Assembly (NCBI GenBank): GCA_018389105.1
Contig: JACATO010000307.1
Location: 583,001-647,000 of the forward strand
From: Nautilus pompilius
Taxonomy: Eukaryota; Mollusca; Cephalopoda; Nautilida; Nautilidae
Length of the DNA: 64,000 nucleotides
Direction: 5' to 3'
Position 1 is the first letter of the stretch; the number at the start of each line of letters is the position of its first letter. The notes below the pieces were generated by a model. The model was not told the origin of the DNA. It worked only from the letters and a program-made list of their open reading frames with translations, and did not search any database. This document shows, piece by piece, positions 40,201-54,900 of the stretch. A program made the position numbers and the translations under genes.

Positions 40201-42934
40201 GGTTAAGAGTTCCCTTGCTTGCTTTGTGGCCGAGTTTGATCTCTTGAAGCAAAATGGCACATAAAACTTTTCTATCCACGCTTCACTCAGAACCCTGATA
40301 CAAATATCCATTTAATGATTTTTAAAAAGGTAGGCTTTGCATAATGTATGCCAAAGCACAGGCTACAAAATGATATATAACTTATCTACTGACACCTTCT
40401 CAAGAATGCAAAAATGAACCCCAAATTAACATAATGTAAAAACTGACAAAACTTTTCTAACAGCCTAATAGAAATCATCAACATCAAAAGATAAATGTTT
40501 TCACCAGAAAGTTTTACAACAGTAATTTCCCTATTATTTTGCAAGACTTACAAAAAGCTGATAGCTATAACAGAAACCAGAATGCTAATCTGATTGCTGT
40601 TAACAAATAAATGATTAGTTTTGAATCTAATCAGAAAAATCTCCCAGCTCTATTCAGCAGTAGTCTGAAGAACCCAAACTGTCTCCAGCTCACAAAAGAC
40701 TAAAAACCACAAGACTGCTGGTATTCTTGCAACACAGATCTCTGGTTTGTTCATTCTATCAGCAAGTTGTTACTAAAAAAAAAAAAAAAAAAAAAAGCTA
40801 TAAATAATACAGGATAAAAGCAAGCCATATCTACATGCTTGAATTGCATTTTTGGACTTGAAAAGAAAATGCTTAAAATTTATTTGTTTACAAGCAAGCT
40901 GATCAAACTGCTGAAGAACATGTTATCTGGTCAGCAAAGACAGGACCCGACAGTTTTGGCAATGATGGATTTTTTGGGGGTTAATTAATATTGTAAATGC
41001 ACAATGTAAAAGTTATTTATACAGTATATAATTAAAGAAAAAAGCAAAACATGAAATAAAATTATTATTTCTAGAAATTGTATCATTATTATTTTTCATT
41101 CTTCATAAAATATACTCTTCAGGAAAGTATGATAAAAACTTCAAAATACCAGCAGGTCTGTTTGTCTTTGTCTCACCTCACTGCAATATAAAACAATACG
41201 AATGATAACTAAAATCATCCATCTTGCTTTCAATCTTTTGTAGTGGCAGTGCTTTATCTACAGGCTCAGAAATAGACTTTTTCCTGCATCCTTGTTAGTA
41301 CCATTTCAGGTTTGTAGACTCTGCGCACAGCGCCTGCCAAGTGAGTGTCACTAATCAAGGTTCATTGGCTCTGATGTGCATCATAAACCAACAAAAACTA
41401 AAAAAAAATCTCTAAAAGAAATGGAAAGATACACATAAAAAATATCATCATCAAGATAATAATCATATGCTTGACTAACAATAACATACAAAATCTTGTG
41501 CTTTTAATTTTTTGTTTGGAATGGTTAACTTAAATTGGTTTTGTGCTAAACCTGCTGGTGCAAGAGCAGTCTAGTCTAGTCACTGGTGCTGTGCTATTAC
41601 TGATAGTGCCATGTCATGAAGTTGAAATTATGTTGTGATGAACTCCTAACTGTCCTTTTCATCATCAGCATTCTTCTTTCTGATTCTAATTGCCATATTT
41701 ACAGTGGGAAATGTGCACTTTGCAAATTGATAACTCATAAGTACTGCACATCAGTCGATGGACTAAGAGTAACACGTCTAGCAATATGCCTATTTTGATA
41801 CAAACTACTTTATGATCATCTAATAAGTCCTGCACTGTGCTGAAGGCCACTGAAGAGCGTGTTAACCTGATGATGACCTTGATAAGGTAAAGATGCATGG
41901 CCTACACTAACCAATGTCACAAGTGGGCATGAGGTCCGATAATGTTGAAGTCAGCTTTGTGTACAATGTTTTTTTGTTGGTTTTTTCCATAGTAACCAGT
42001 TTGCCAACAATTTTAAATAGGGTTGACCTTCTCAATTAACTTTAACAACATATTTTCTTTGCTGCTTCTTGTGATGATGGTGGTGATGATGATAATAATA
42101 ATAATTTTCATTTTTAAGGTATTAAAAACATATTTAGGTAATGAACATGAAATAACAGACCTATTTATTAGTCTTTTATTTTTAACAAGGTGCATTCAAA
42201 AAGAGAACAGTAGCAAAGTGTACCAAAAAGTTGCAGTATCTCTTTGTAGATTCCAAAATTAAGTAAAAATCTTTGGCAATGTTAATAATTACAAACTAAT
42301 AAGATGATTTTTTTGCTTACAATGAAAAGCTCATCTAAATCCTGTTAAACTAACTAGGCAGTTATGAAAAGTGAAAAGAAAGATAATTTCCATGTCGAGT
42401 ATACATGCTTCAAAATCTAAAGACAAGTATACTATACTTACCGCACAAGTACAAACCATTTAATATACATAATGTTCTATGGTTATTTTACAGCGGCTAA
42501 CATACCATGGTATTTATGGGCCTGCCCCCCCAAAAAAAAAAAAAAATACAAACACACACACACTTATGAGCTGCTGGCAGAGGGATTTGGATTTCGATAT
42601 TAAATTTCTTTATTCAGTTCTTCTGAATAAGCCAGTGATGTTGATGGAAGCTATCAGAATATTTTTGACACTTTTTTTTTTGACACGTGATAAAAAAAAA
42701 TTATGAAAAGTATCATTCATTCAAGATTGGATCAGTGGAAAGGGAAGATTTTCTGATTGTGGAATAGTGTATCATTCTTATTTGATACCAGTGTTTTGGA
42801 TCTTCATGCAGAAATCTTTGTAGGACCATAAAACTCAGAAATGAGCTTCCAGAAGCTCATCTGTAATTGTATCTCAGAGAATGACATATATGCTAAATCA
42901 ATGTTACAGCCCACATTTTATTTCTCATACCAAG

Positions 42935-42991
<57 letters not shown>

Positions 42992-45900
42992 AGTGTATTA
43001 TCACAAATGATTATACATAAAAAGCTAGCAAGCCAATTAATCTCCAGTCATGAAGTCTAATTCAAGATTTTCATTTTGTGTACATACTTTATCTTTTCCT
43101 TAGCATTCTTCCTACTGAAGTTTGTGTAAAATTCCAATAAATTCTAGCACTTTGTAAAACAATTCAGGAAAGCTACTTTTAATAATCAATATCTACTGAT
43201 GGAGGTAAAAAAAAAAAAAATCTATTCTACTTTGTTACTGGCCCTGCTGGTGATACTGCAGGCAATCAAATTCTTGGTAACAAAAGCTAAAAGTTCTGGG
43301 AAGGAAGAGAAGACAACCATGAAATAAACTTGGTAGTACCATAATTATTCAGAACAAGATATATCAAAGGACATATTGCAGTTATTAGAAAAGGAGGGCA
43401 CCCAATTCACATTTTGACTTTTAGCAAGAATCAGTGCACCACATTTTTCTAGTCATATATGCATTATCTAATTTTATTTTTCTGTCTCTAAAATTTTTCC
43501 AGGCTTTCATATTTCTCAGTCAGGAACTTGGTTAGGTAGTGTAAGTTCCCATATTCAGATTTATAGATAACCTCTTTATCTGAGTTCATTGTATCAAGGC
43601 TACAAACCTTCTGCCACCATGGCAAAATAATAATTTTCAAAGCTGATCAGTATCTGAAATCTAACTTCTCTCTGCCAACATCATGTCTGCTATGTTAAGG
43701 CTATCAAACTTAGACATAAGTTTCTTATCTATTCAAGCATTTTTGAATGAACATAGCATAAAAATTACACTATGAGCAACCAGCATCTGCTGCTAATAAA
43801 CTCCATTTGCATATACAAAAACATTTTGATGCCAAAGATACAAACCACAACGATCCTTTATCATTATTTGTAGTAGTATACATTTTAGTGCTTAATGAAA
43901 AATAAGTGGTAAATTTGGTGACAAAAAAATTTGTTTATTCTTATTATTTAAACCATATTCATTAAAATAAGTACTTTGTAACAATTTCAGTATTTCATAA
44001 CTTCTCAGTAACCAAAGAATTTTTAATTTAAGAAATTTTAAAAATTTAGTTTTTCTTTAAAATTATTAGTAGTTAAAAGATCAGAGGCCAATTCAATGAT
44101 TTGTGTAGAAACATTTTATAGCAAAGCTTTCAATATTTTCTTTCTTCCAAGTGATGTATAGTGAATCCTCTCTTAACCAAAATAAATGGCATGCACCCCT
44201 TTCAATCAACGAATATTTTTTATTAATAGAAACTCAAACTTTATTAGAAGATTAGGTACATTTTGTTAAGTGTTTTTGGAATTTAGGGAAAAGGTTCACT
44301 ATACAAATGAAATAAATAAATAAATCAGATAAATAATTTCAAATTTGGGAATATTGAAAAAAAAAAAAAAAAGAGACTTGAAATATTAAACATAATATAG
44401 TGTCCTACGTCAGCCAAAGGTGCTATGACATCTTTCTACCCATGGATGCATCACTTTTACACAATCTGAAACATGTAAACATCACAAATCATGAAAAAAT
44501 ATTCTATTTGGTGAAATTTTTTTGGAATCAGATCAGCCAAACAAAATTAATTTACTAATATACTAGTAAAACAATTTATAAAATTTACAATTTACAGAAA
44601 ATTTTAATTAAATTTTTTTTTAGGGTTACTTTGCTATTTTAATTTTCATTGCAGTTACAACTGCTGATGTTTGGTTCTTTAAACACTTAACAATACAGGA
44701 ATTTCAGAGTTAGTTCCCTTATCATGTAACAAAGAACAAAAAACTATTACTAGCAGGTGCTACCATAAGCTAACACATTTTTAAATATGAAAAAAAATTT
44801 TTAAAGGCAAGAACATCACCACCATTCATCTTTAAAGAGGAGCATTTTTATTTAATGAATTTTGCTAGATTAATCTTGAGATAAAGCATTGTTAATAATT
44901 CTTTTTTTTATCCCAAACAGCTTCCTCACTTGCTGTCTTTTCTGTATTATAAATTATCAAGTAGGAAGATTAGACTACTGACACCAAAATGCCAGAGAAA
45001 GCAAAGTTGCCAAGTTTGGTCACTAATCACTATTCTCAAACACAGGTGTCTTTGTTAGCTTTGTTTTCCACATTAGATGAATGGATAGGTGCATTCCAAA
45101 GGAACTCCTATATAGAGAACTTGAAGATGTTCCAAGGCCACTGGGAAACTTAGACTTGTTAAAGAATGTTTGCCGAGGTACAGCTTCAACATCAACAGTC
45201 AGCTGCAATGTAGCAGGGAAATAGAGTGGCTGAGAGAGGTGGTGAGAGATAAACACAAGCACAGCAGGCCTTAAGTACTACCAAAGTTCTGGCTTCATCC
45301 TATGGTCCTGTGTATTATTCTTACACTATTTGTGGCACGAATGTTGCTCAAGAATTGGAAGTTTTAGCCACTTGTAAAAATGCAGCAAAATATGCAGTCT
45401 GAACTACTTTGGAACTTACACTATTGTACAGCTACCTACTGTCAGGATGGCGGCTTCACACCCAATATTTTAGATGCCATTAAAAACAAGGCATTATTAT
45501 AAACATAAGGATGACTCTTAGAGAGATAAATAATGTTAATGTAAAACAATATACATATTTTTAAAGGGCAATAACATATTAAAATACATTACATAAAACA
45601 AAAAGAGCTTTAGATCTATTAAAAATATCTTTCATTCTATTGAACAACAAAAACAAAAAAAAAACTACATGGGTATATCTTGAAATCAGCTAGTCAGTAA
45701 ACTATGTCAAGTGATATAGCCAAGGCATTTAATTTTTCTTTGACAACTGCCACTGATCAGATAAATCCCTTATAGCTGTGAGCAATACTACTGTCAAACT
45801 CTGACTTTTACCAGGAATGGATTCCTGCTGTGGTAGAATTCCAGTGTCTCCTATCTCACACCAGTTTATTTTAGATCACATCTCAAATGCGCAAAATACT

Positions 45901-48900
45901 AAGTTTTCATCAGTGTCAAAATCCTTAAAATTGCAACTCTACGCTGACTTAGTCAAGCCGATGAACTTATCTATTACAGGTGGTAGATTTCCTGATCGGT
46001 GAAAGAAAGCAAGAGTTCCAATATACATTTGGACTGCTGACAAATACTGAGAAATAAAGATTACCACTTCCATTTTGATAATTTTATCAAAAATTTACAG
46101 GAAAGATTTATGATTAATCTCACGTCTCGGCTGCTGGTACTTTCAGTCAGTCAGGTTATTGGGCTATAATACTTGAGTGAAAGTTTTCTACCACACTGTC
46201 ATTAACAAAGGCCATTCATGTCACTAAGCTGACTGACTGAGTAAACCCCCAAAAATCTTTATGGCCTCAAAAACAAGATGCAAGCTCTTTGAGCCACACA
46301 AACCTATAGCTAAATGATGATGATGATTAAAATTGTGGTAAGTATAAAGTTATTAATAAAGATGAAACTAAATCTTTAAAAAGTAGATATATAAGATGAC
46401 AACTAAGGGTTATCATGCAACTCAGCCAAAATTATATTAAGTACTTATCATAAATTGATTTACAACCTTCCTCCTCCCTTGTCTTTCACTTTGCACAAAG
46501 CTTCTAGATACATTTTACCATGAAAACCACACCTTGTTCATCATGCAGACAGCAAGTACAGCAATGTACATAATCAGACATAAAATCATTTCATCTTTTG
46601 TTTCTTATAAACACATTTACTTTTTTAAAATAGCTATCAGCCAATCCATGACATTCATGATTATCATGCAATAATTATATCACAAGAAAGAATTCATATA
46701 TGATGTTTAAGGGTGATCTTTGTTTTGCTGGAAAAAGCAATTACAAGTAAAATAGCGTTTCCAGTTACTTCATTTCCACTCCTGGTTACTTTTTAAAATT
46801 TTTTTTGTAGTAGTAGTAGTAATTTTGCCGTAGACCTACAAGGAATTATATTCTCTTGAATTTTAATTCCTTTAAAACAATAGTTTAGTAAATTCAGTTA
46901 TCCAGGGGTCTGACACATTCTGAATGTGTCCCAAACACACTTCAAATAACTACAGTTTGTGAAACATTTTGAAAGCAGCAGGAAATTATCTCATCATCTT
47001 GATGACTGATAATATGAAATCAACTTGTCATGATGAAAAAATCATTGGAAAGATTCCAACCAGCATCATCATCATTCATGACACAAAGAGCCATCCACAT
47101 GTGACTGACATGAGAAAACCAATACATAACGATTATCAAGAAATCCTTTTCTGAATAATCCTTAAACAAACAAAAGCAGCAATGCTTTTAAATAAATGTA
47201 ATTCTACCTCACTTTAATTGCAAACAATGGTAATTAGTTTACATACATGACAGTTCCTCAAAGCTGCATTGCCTTTAGATATTCATCATCTTTGTGAACA
47301 ATCTTTTTTCTTGAAAATACTTCTGCTCAAAGAGGATAGTTATATGCACTATTAAGTACGATGCCACTGATTTAAGATATATTAAGTATCACTCTGCAAT
47401 CTTTTTCATCAGTGACGTCAGTATATCATACGAGATTTCAAGAAAACTGATGCCCATTTTATATCTTCAAGCTAAAATAAGATTGAACAGTATTTCTGTA
47501 GATTACATTAGCAGAATGTCACAAATTTTCTTAAAAATCATATTTGATAAAAATTTTGCATTAAAAAACAATGACTCTATGAAAAATATATTGCATCTCT
47601 AATCAGAGCTTTTACAAAAATAAAAGTCTTATCTGTTATTGTCAGTTTAAAAAAAATCTATTATAATGCCTATATCTTACTACTTTTGTAACTGTTTTGA
47701 CAGGATAGGGCAAAAAATCCAAAGGAATAGCTTAACTATATTTTCAAGTAACAGAACAAGAATGGCAAGAATTTTAATTAATTTTCATTCTTACAAGTCC
47801 ATTCACTATAGCATTTAGAAACTCTAACTGGAATACTGTCTGTAAACAAATATTGTTTAACAAAACAAACATAAATTGTTAAATAATTTAGCACCTTCTC
47901 ATGTTCACCAGGAAAGTACGTGTGTTCTCATGAATACTACATTTCCTTACCAGTAAATTTCAATATGTATAGAGTTTGGCTCACCGCACTAGTACGACAA
48001 TCTGCTAACAAATATTTTATGTACATTGGCAACATTTAAAAACTGCATAAAGATGATGGATATGAATATCTTTACAACTACAAATAATAATTTTCGATAC
48101 TTTACTATGCTTAAAATTAGTTGTTAATTCCCTTGTTGATCTGGTTAATAGTTTGCTGGCAAAATTTCAAAAGAAAATTGGAAATATTTTGTAAAGTAAA
48201 TTATTATTTATTATTTCATGTCATCATTGCAAACTTTAATATAGCCATTGTTAGTTTGTGTACTACCTTATGATTATCATACTCTTCTCATTAAAGCAAA
48301 ATATTCTATTACCAGTCATTTGTTTGTTTTAAATACTGCTAATACACTTAAAATTTTATGAAACAATGGTCAAAACAGATTTCAAAACCTTTTAAAACTG
48401 GAATATAACCATGGAGCAGTAGCATTTGTTATGGCATTATCTTATCAAGCACCAATTGTGAAGATAAACTAATTTAAAATTAATCAAATTATTATGATTT
48501 TAACAGCTATATAGTCCCTGCCAAAGTTGGAAATGCCGGGCCCCTCATGGCACAGGGTAGGCAATGCTCTTTAGTGGATATAACTGCAACATTGCAATTC
48601 TTCACCAGGGTTGTCTCCATCAAAAAGATTGGTGTACAACAACAACAACATCTATATAGTTACAAATCTGTTTTCTTTAGGAATTTAAAAAAAATTTTTA
48701 TTCCTTCTTTTCTATATTTCCTGACTCTATATCAGCATCAACTTCTTTATTAGATCCTAGAATGAAGAAAACATAGTTACTGAAACATAATTTTTTTTTT
48801 AAAAAGGCTTAATTAAGGCTAACAAGAGACAGACATAATGGATATCCAGTATGCATGAAATTGATTTTATTACTCATAAGACCACTAATGTGATCTTTAG

Positions 48901-51900
48901 TTCTCACACAAGTGCAGCATGAACTTGATTTCCAAATAAAATATAACACTCAATATTATATATACACTACTCATAGTTAGTAGTTACACAAATATAAAAT
49001 CAAAGTAAAAATATATATTTTTTTTAATTTATAAGCTGGATTAACAAAGTGGAAATCCTGCACTGCCTATTAACTAATAAGTTTAAAAAAAGGAACTTAT
49101 TTATGTCAAACTGATCTGTAAATATTGCAAAAAATGTAAGAACTAATAAAACACTGGTGTCAAAATAACCATCTGCTGATACTAGTGAAAAACTAGATAG
49201 AGTCAGCACTATTCTTTCATCTGTTGCAACAGTGGGGGAAACTCTGACAGTTAGGAAATTTTTATAATTGAAGGTCTGATTTAAAAAATCATCTGAATAC
49301 AAACACAATAGCTGAATTACTGAATACTGAATTCAGCATTTTAGTTTCACTGCCTTCTGTTTCTATAAGCAAAGCATGATTGAAAAACAATGCAAAGATG
49401 TGTTCTCTTTTGTTTAGACTATTAATACATTCAGTTAACTGTTTTTCTACTGCTAGAAAACTACCTAATGGCATGCACTATCACACTTCTTTTTCACACA
49501 AAAGCATGTCTCTTAGCTATATCAGTCTACGAGTATGAAACAATAAGCATCGTCAGCAGATAGTGAATACACCAACCAACCTGGACTCGTCAAGAGTTAT
49601 CTGTAGCCAGATGAAAAATGGCCACGATATGTAGATGATGGCACATCTTGGACAGTATAGGAAAATCTTTCTAGATGTCTTCTGGTTAGAAGGAATCACA
49701 TAATTTCATCTAAGATAGCAATCATTTAATTTTTTTAGGATGAAATAGTAAACATACTGGCAGTGCTCCTAGTAAAACAATCCTCAATAAACAAACTAAC
49801 AAAATACAAGATTTAAGCTTCTCATTTTTTTTAAACAAAATATACAAAAGTAAAATGACAGCTTAAGCCCCAAGACAATAAAATTTAGTCTATTTGGAAT
49901 ATTAAGTGTGTCTAGAAATAAACTTGAGGAACATATTCATCTAAATTTATTCTCTTAATTGACTTAAAGAATTACATACACAAAGCATTATCCCTTTCAC
50001 TACATTTCAAGTTTCAACTCCTATACCTGACCAAACAAATAAAACATCAAGTTCAATTACCAATGAATAAAAGTGCTTGATAAAGTTTAATACAATTATT
50101 CAAAAATGAAAATAGCAAAATAAATGCAGTCAACCTTTATTTCTCAAATGGAGAAAGTTAGTCAACCACACAGCACATTTTAAATACAAATAATTCAAAC
50201 ATTAATGTTTATAAATATATAATTTTGGACCCTGAAAAAATTTTTTCATATATTAAAAATAAATGGTTTTCATGCAGGTGGAGCATTTTCAATGTACAAT
50301 TATTTTTGCCAATTCCAAATAGTATTTTCAGATGCAATTAGAAATTTTTTAAAAGTTTGAAAATGGCAATGTTGTTGTGCTTGCTGTTTTTTTTAAAAAA
50401 TGATGCTAAAAATCTAATTATATAATTTTTAGAAATAGTAGCATATCACTAAAAAGAAGAAAAAAAGATGCTTAAAACACCAAAAAATTAGATAAATATC
50501 TGACACAAATGGGAGGTTTCAAAACAGCATTCAGATTATTTCACAATCTCTCATCAACAGCCAATACAAAGTCAACTATATGCATTCTGCACGATACTGC
50601 ATTCAATAAAAAACAACAAAAATAGTTGAACTAGGAAAAAAGTAAATTGAAAACGCAAAGCAATACTTACTTTAGCTGTGTAATATGGTGCACTTTTCCC
50701 ACAAACAAACTGAAGGATTGTATTGCTACAGTCTGGCCTAACCTCTCTAATGCTATTGATTTTTTCCTCCCTCACATGCCTGGCTCTTCATCTACCCATA
50801 CTAGAGACTTTCAGCACAAAGATTAAGTAGTAATGATTGTTCAATTAACAGCCACATGAAAACACTGAAGACATACAATAGATGAGTTGGTTGCCAGCAG
50901 TTTTTATTTCTAAGATCGCATAACTATGAACATGTCAAACAAAAATATGAAAATGAAGGACTTCAAGATTCTCTTCTCTCTACAAGGCTAGTGTCTTAAA
51001 TAATTAAAAAAAAACAAAACAAAAAAGATTTTCTCTCCCAACAATGGCCAGATACTGAAAATTGCTGTGTGAATTTGATTACCTTCTACAAATTGAGAAA
51101 TGCCAGACAAACAATCCATTTCACACCCATCCAGAATATAAAACATGATAACAGCACATGGAGTAAAAGCTAAAATTCTGTACTTTCATTCTTCCCTCCC
51201 AATAAAAAAGTTTTTCAGAAGGAATTTAACTTTTTAGATAAATGGGTTTTCAATACATCAGTTCATATCTATATTCATTACACACCATCTTCAAAGAATA
51301 AAAATGATAAAACAGCTACCTAAATTTATATAAAATTTAAGAAACATAATAGTAGTACATAAAACAGGTAACAACATTCCACCTAGGTTTTGGCTTACGT
51401 TCTTGATAATTACAACCAGAAATCTAATTAGCAAAGCCTTTCAAGTATGAGTAAGATTAAAATGAAATTGGTGATGCCACAACATTAAATCTGCCAACCC
51501 AGCCTCATCAGTCTTTGTTGAGCCAGAAGAAGGGCTTCTCAAGTTGAGCTACCAAGTCTCTTCTGTAGTCTTTAAGAAGTCTACAGGATTCTAAAAGGAA
51601 GGCAGACTTTAACCATGAAGTCCAGCTTATTTTATTTACCAATGGATATCTTGCAAATTTTCAGCATTTACCATCTTAATAATAATTCCACCATACATAC
51701 AACTTATACTGTATACACAGTACTGGAAATAATCATCAAAACAGAAGTTTGTTTGATGTTAAAATACTATGGATTCTGGGATGGCAAATCCATGTTGCTA
51801 CAGCCTGATTTTATGTTTTAGTAGTTGAATACAAGACTTTAAGGGGCATATGCAGAACTGGCACTGATGACAACACATGTGATTCAGAAAAAAAGCCTAA

Positions 51901-54900
51901 ACTCTCCAAAAGTGATGCTAAGTACTTAGGGTATGTTTTCTATGTGATAGAAAATGAGCAAGTAGAGATCTTGCAAATGACCTAGATACAAGTATTACTG
52001 TTAATGTTTATTCAAGAACAGTAAGATACACAGCATGAAGTGGTCTCAGTGGATCTGTAGCTGCCTGAAAACCTTTATGGCAAGGCTGAAGTGGGCAGCA
52101 GAAATGAAACACTGGGATGACCAAACCAGTAAAGTGATTTTTACAGATGGTTCCAGTGTGAACTGTCTGGCAATAATCAAAGGCAATTTCTTTGAAGGAA
52201 GACTGCAAAGCAGTATAACAATCAGTGTACAACAAATACAGTGAAGAATTTAGAGAGATCAGTACAAGTATGGGACTGGATATCAGCCAAAGGTGTCAGA
52301 GATTTTCATAAGATTAAGTAAGCTATACTGAATGTTCTCAGGCACAGGCAGGTTCTCATCCATTATGCTATTCCCTAAGGAAGACATGTCAATGGGCAGA
52401 GATTAATTTTCCAACATGACAATGATCCAAAGCATACAACCAATGTGGTGAAAAACTTTTTTGAATGTGCTGTTGAAATACAAAGATGTCTTGACCTGCA
52501 CAAAGTCCTGATATGAACATTGATGAGACTATATAGAGTCACATGGCTACTGAGAGTGTCAAACCACCACCAAACACCTTGGATGAATTGTAAAAAGTGC
52601 AGGATATTCCACAATTGTACATTGATAACCTATATGGGGGCATGAAAACAAGGTGTCATACTCTATAAAGCAAAGGGCTTGCATACTAGATATTAATGTA
52701 CTGTACAATGTATTCATTTTGCTTATGTATATTTTCTACATTAATGCATTGTTTCTTTAATTATTTCCAATACACACACTCTCTCTCTCACACACAACAA
52801 ACAAAAACAAATAAACAAACAAAATTTGAAATCTATAACAAATAGGTTTTAAAGTTTGTTAAGATACCAGAAAAAAGTAGCATTGCAAATAAGTGAATTG
52901 ATAATTTTCCCTCCACCCAGTATATGCTATAAAACTTACCATCCTGAAAGACTCTTTCAACATTGAGACCATATGTTGCACATGTTTCATAGTAGGTGCA
53001 CCGTTTCAGGTCACTGGACAACTTACGAGCCCTGGTGTCATCTATCACCCTGGGATTACTCTCACTTATGGCATCTACAAATAAAAAGTAATTTCATTGC
53101 AATAATACATATGTAGTACTAAAAAAATTTTCAGCCAATACTTGGCAGGTCCAATTTCCTAATGGATCCTGAATCAAAACAACTGATGGTAAAGACAACA
53201 CAAATATCCAATTATCTAAAAAGGAATGTACTGCCAGAAACTGGAAATATCAATGATAGATATAGAAAACAAGAATAATAATAAGTTAATAAATGACATT
53301 CCATAATTTATTTGTAATAAAAATTACAGGCAAGTACATACAACTTAATCACTCTCATCATTCATGGAAAATTTTAAAACAAAATTAAATAAATAAATTC
53401 ATTGGATTTTTTATAATTGTTTTTATAGTTGTAAATAGTTATAGCAAAAGTTAAAAAAGTAAAGTAATTTAAATTGAAAGTTTACTACATGCTTTGCATA
53501 AAATTAATATAGAACCAATTAAAGTAATTAAGCAGCACACTGTGCATTTTCAATACATCTTAAAAATATAATTTCCTTGTAGAAAATTCATCAGTGCAGG
53601 TCAAAATATGTTTGTCATCACATTTAACAAGATAAATGTCAATCCTACTCTCTATCATTTCACATTATCATGCATCCTGGCTTTGCACAAACCCTTGCAA
53701 CTCATGTTATACATTAAAATTACATTACAATGAAAACATTTACACATTAGGAAAGGATTATGATGGAGAAAGCATTGCAAAGCTTATTGAGTTGTTTTTT
53801 TTTTTAGAAAAACACTTATAGTTGGCTTATAAAGGGATCCAAGATAATTTATGAATATACAGTTGTTGTACGGTGAGAAAAATAAGGGCCAGATTCTAAA
53901 AGTTGCCAAGTGTTCCGTTATTAGGTGGATTCAAAAAAGCAGCAATATGCATCTCTAGAGAAATTAAAAAAAAAAAACTGTCCGAGACATCCATACAGCT
54001 CTAAGATGAAAGAAAAACAAATTAGAAAAATTATAGACAAAAGATGCCACACTTTATACTTTTCTGAGAAATTAAAGAAACTTCTTTTGGGAAAGAAATA
54101 TTTCCATACTGAGCTGGAAATGTTCTAAATAAATTTTAATCAGTCTATATTAACATTGTTCATGATTCAATTTCAATGGTAAATTTAATGCTAAATAAAT
54201 GACAAATTATCAAATGCATACAAAAATAATTTATTTAATATTCTCATATCAATATAAAGACTGTTGCTTAGCTTTTTTTTAAAGTAGAAATTGTAGTGAC
54301 ATCAGAAACCATTACACTACTTTGCATAGCTGTGACATATATGTTTAATAAATGTTATATGATAGAGATAAGATGTGACAAAGTTTTGTTTCAGTGTTCC
54401 TTTGAAATCTGTACTTACTACAATGCAATACAAGCTGAACATGTCAAAATACTGGCTATCATGGAAAGAGCAAAAACCTCCAAAAAAACCTGCTTTGTTT
54501 TGTTTTTAATATTTTGAGCTTTCATTATGTCCAGTATATATTCATGATTAAATTCCATACCTCTGATTTTATCTTGGAGATAAAATAACATTTTCAGGCT
54601 TAGAAACTATTTTGGATAACTGCTTTTTTTTTTTTTTATTTAAGTAAATTGTTCTGACACTTATTGTTTGTGATAAAACCACATTTACATAACATTATTA
54701 CAATTACTGTATATCCAATGTACCACAACAGTAGAGCTTGTGATAATACAAAAATATGAGCAAAACCGCAAACCAAAGGTAGAACATATTTGAAAAAAGA
54801 CAAAAAAAATTCTCTACTGAAATATTTCCACAAACACCCAGTTTTAGCAGTTAAGACTCATTCTCACTCATTTTTTTAATGGTAAACAATGTTGTCTGTT

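Larger units (their letters stand above)
38101..52939 (-). other. AGAP intron, about 14.8 kb, with several transposon remnants
   Basis: It contains (CA)n at 38126-38150, (AT)n runs at 39042-39061 and 42940-42988, a mariner at 39303-40330, a LINE end fragment near 45.05-45.45 kb, and a Tc1 remnant near 52020-52690. The stretches 40.4-45.0, 45.5-50.6 and 50.8-52.0 kb show nothing I can support. Confidence 0.55.

Noticed and set aside
41175-41195. TATATTGCAG...GTGAGA on the minus strand, looking like an exon
   Set aside because: The enclosed segment would be only 4 nt; acceptor-like and donor-like sequences simply abut.
42440-42477. 35-nt segment with strong donor GTGCG|GTAAGT (MYIKWFVLV...)
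   Set aside because: It would need to be an alternative first exon of something, and the AT-rich coding composition and lack of context give no further support.
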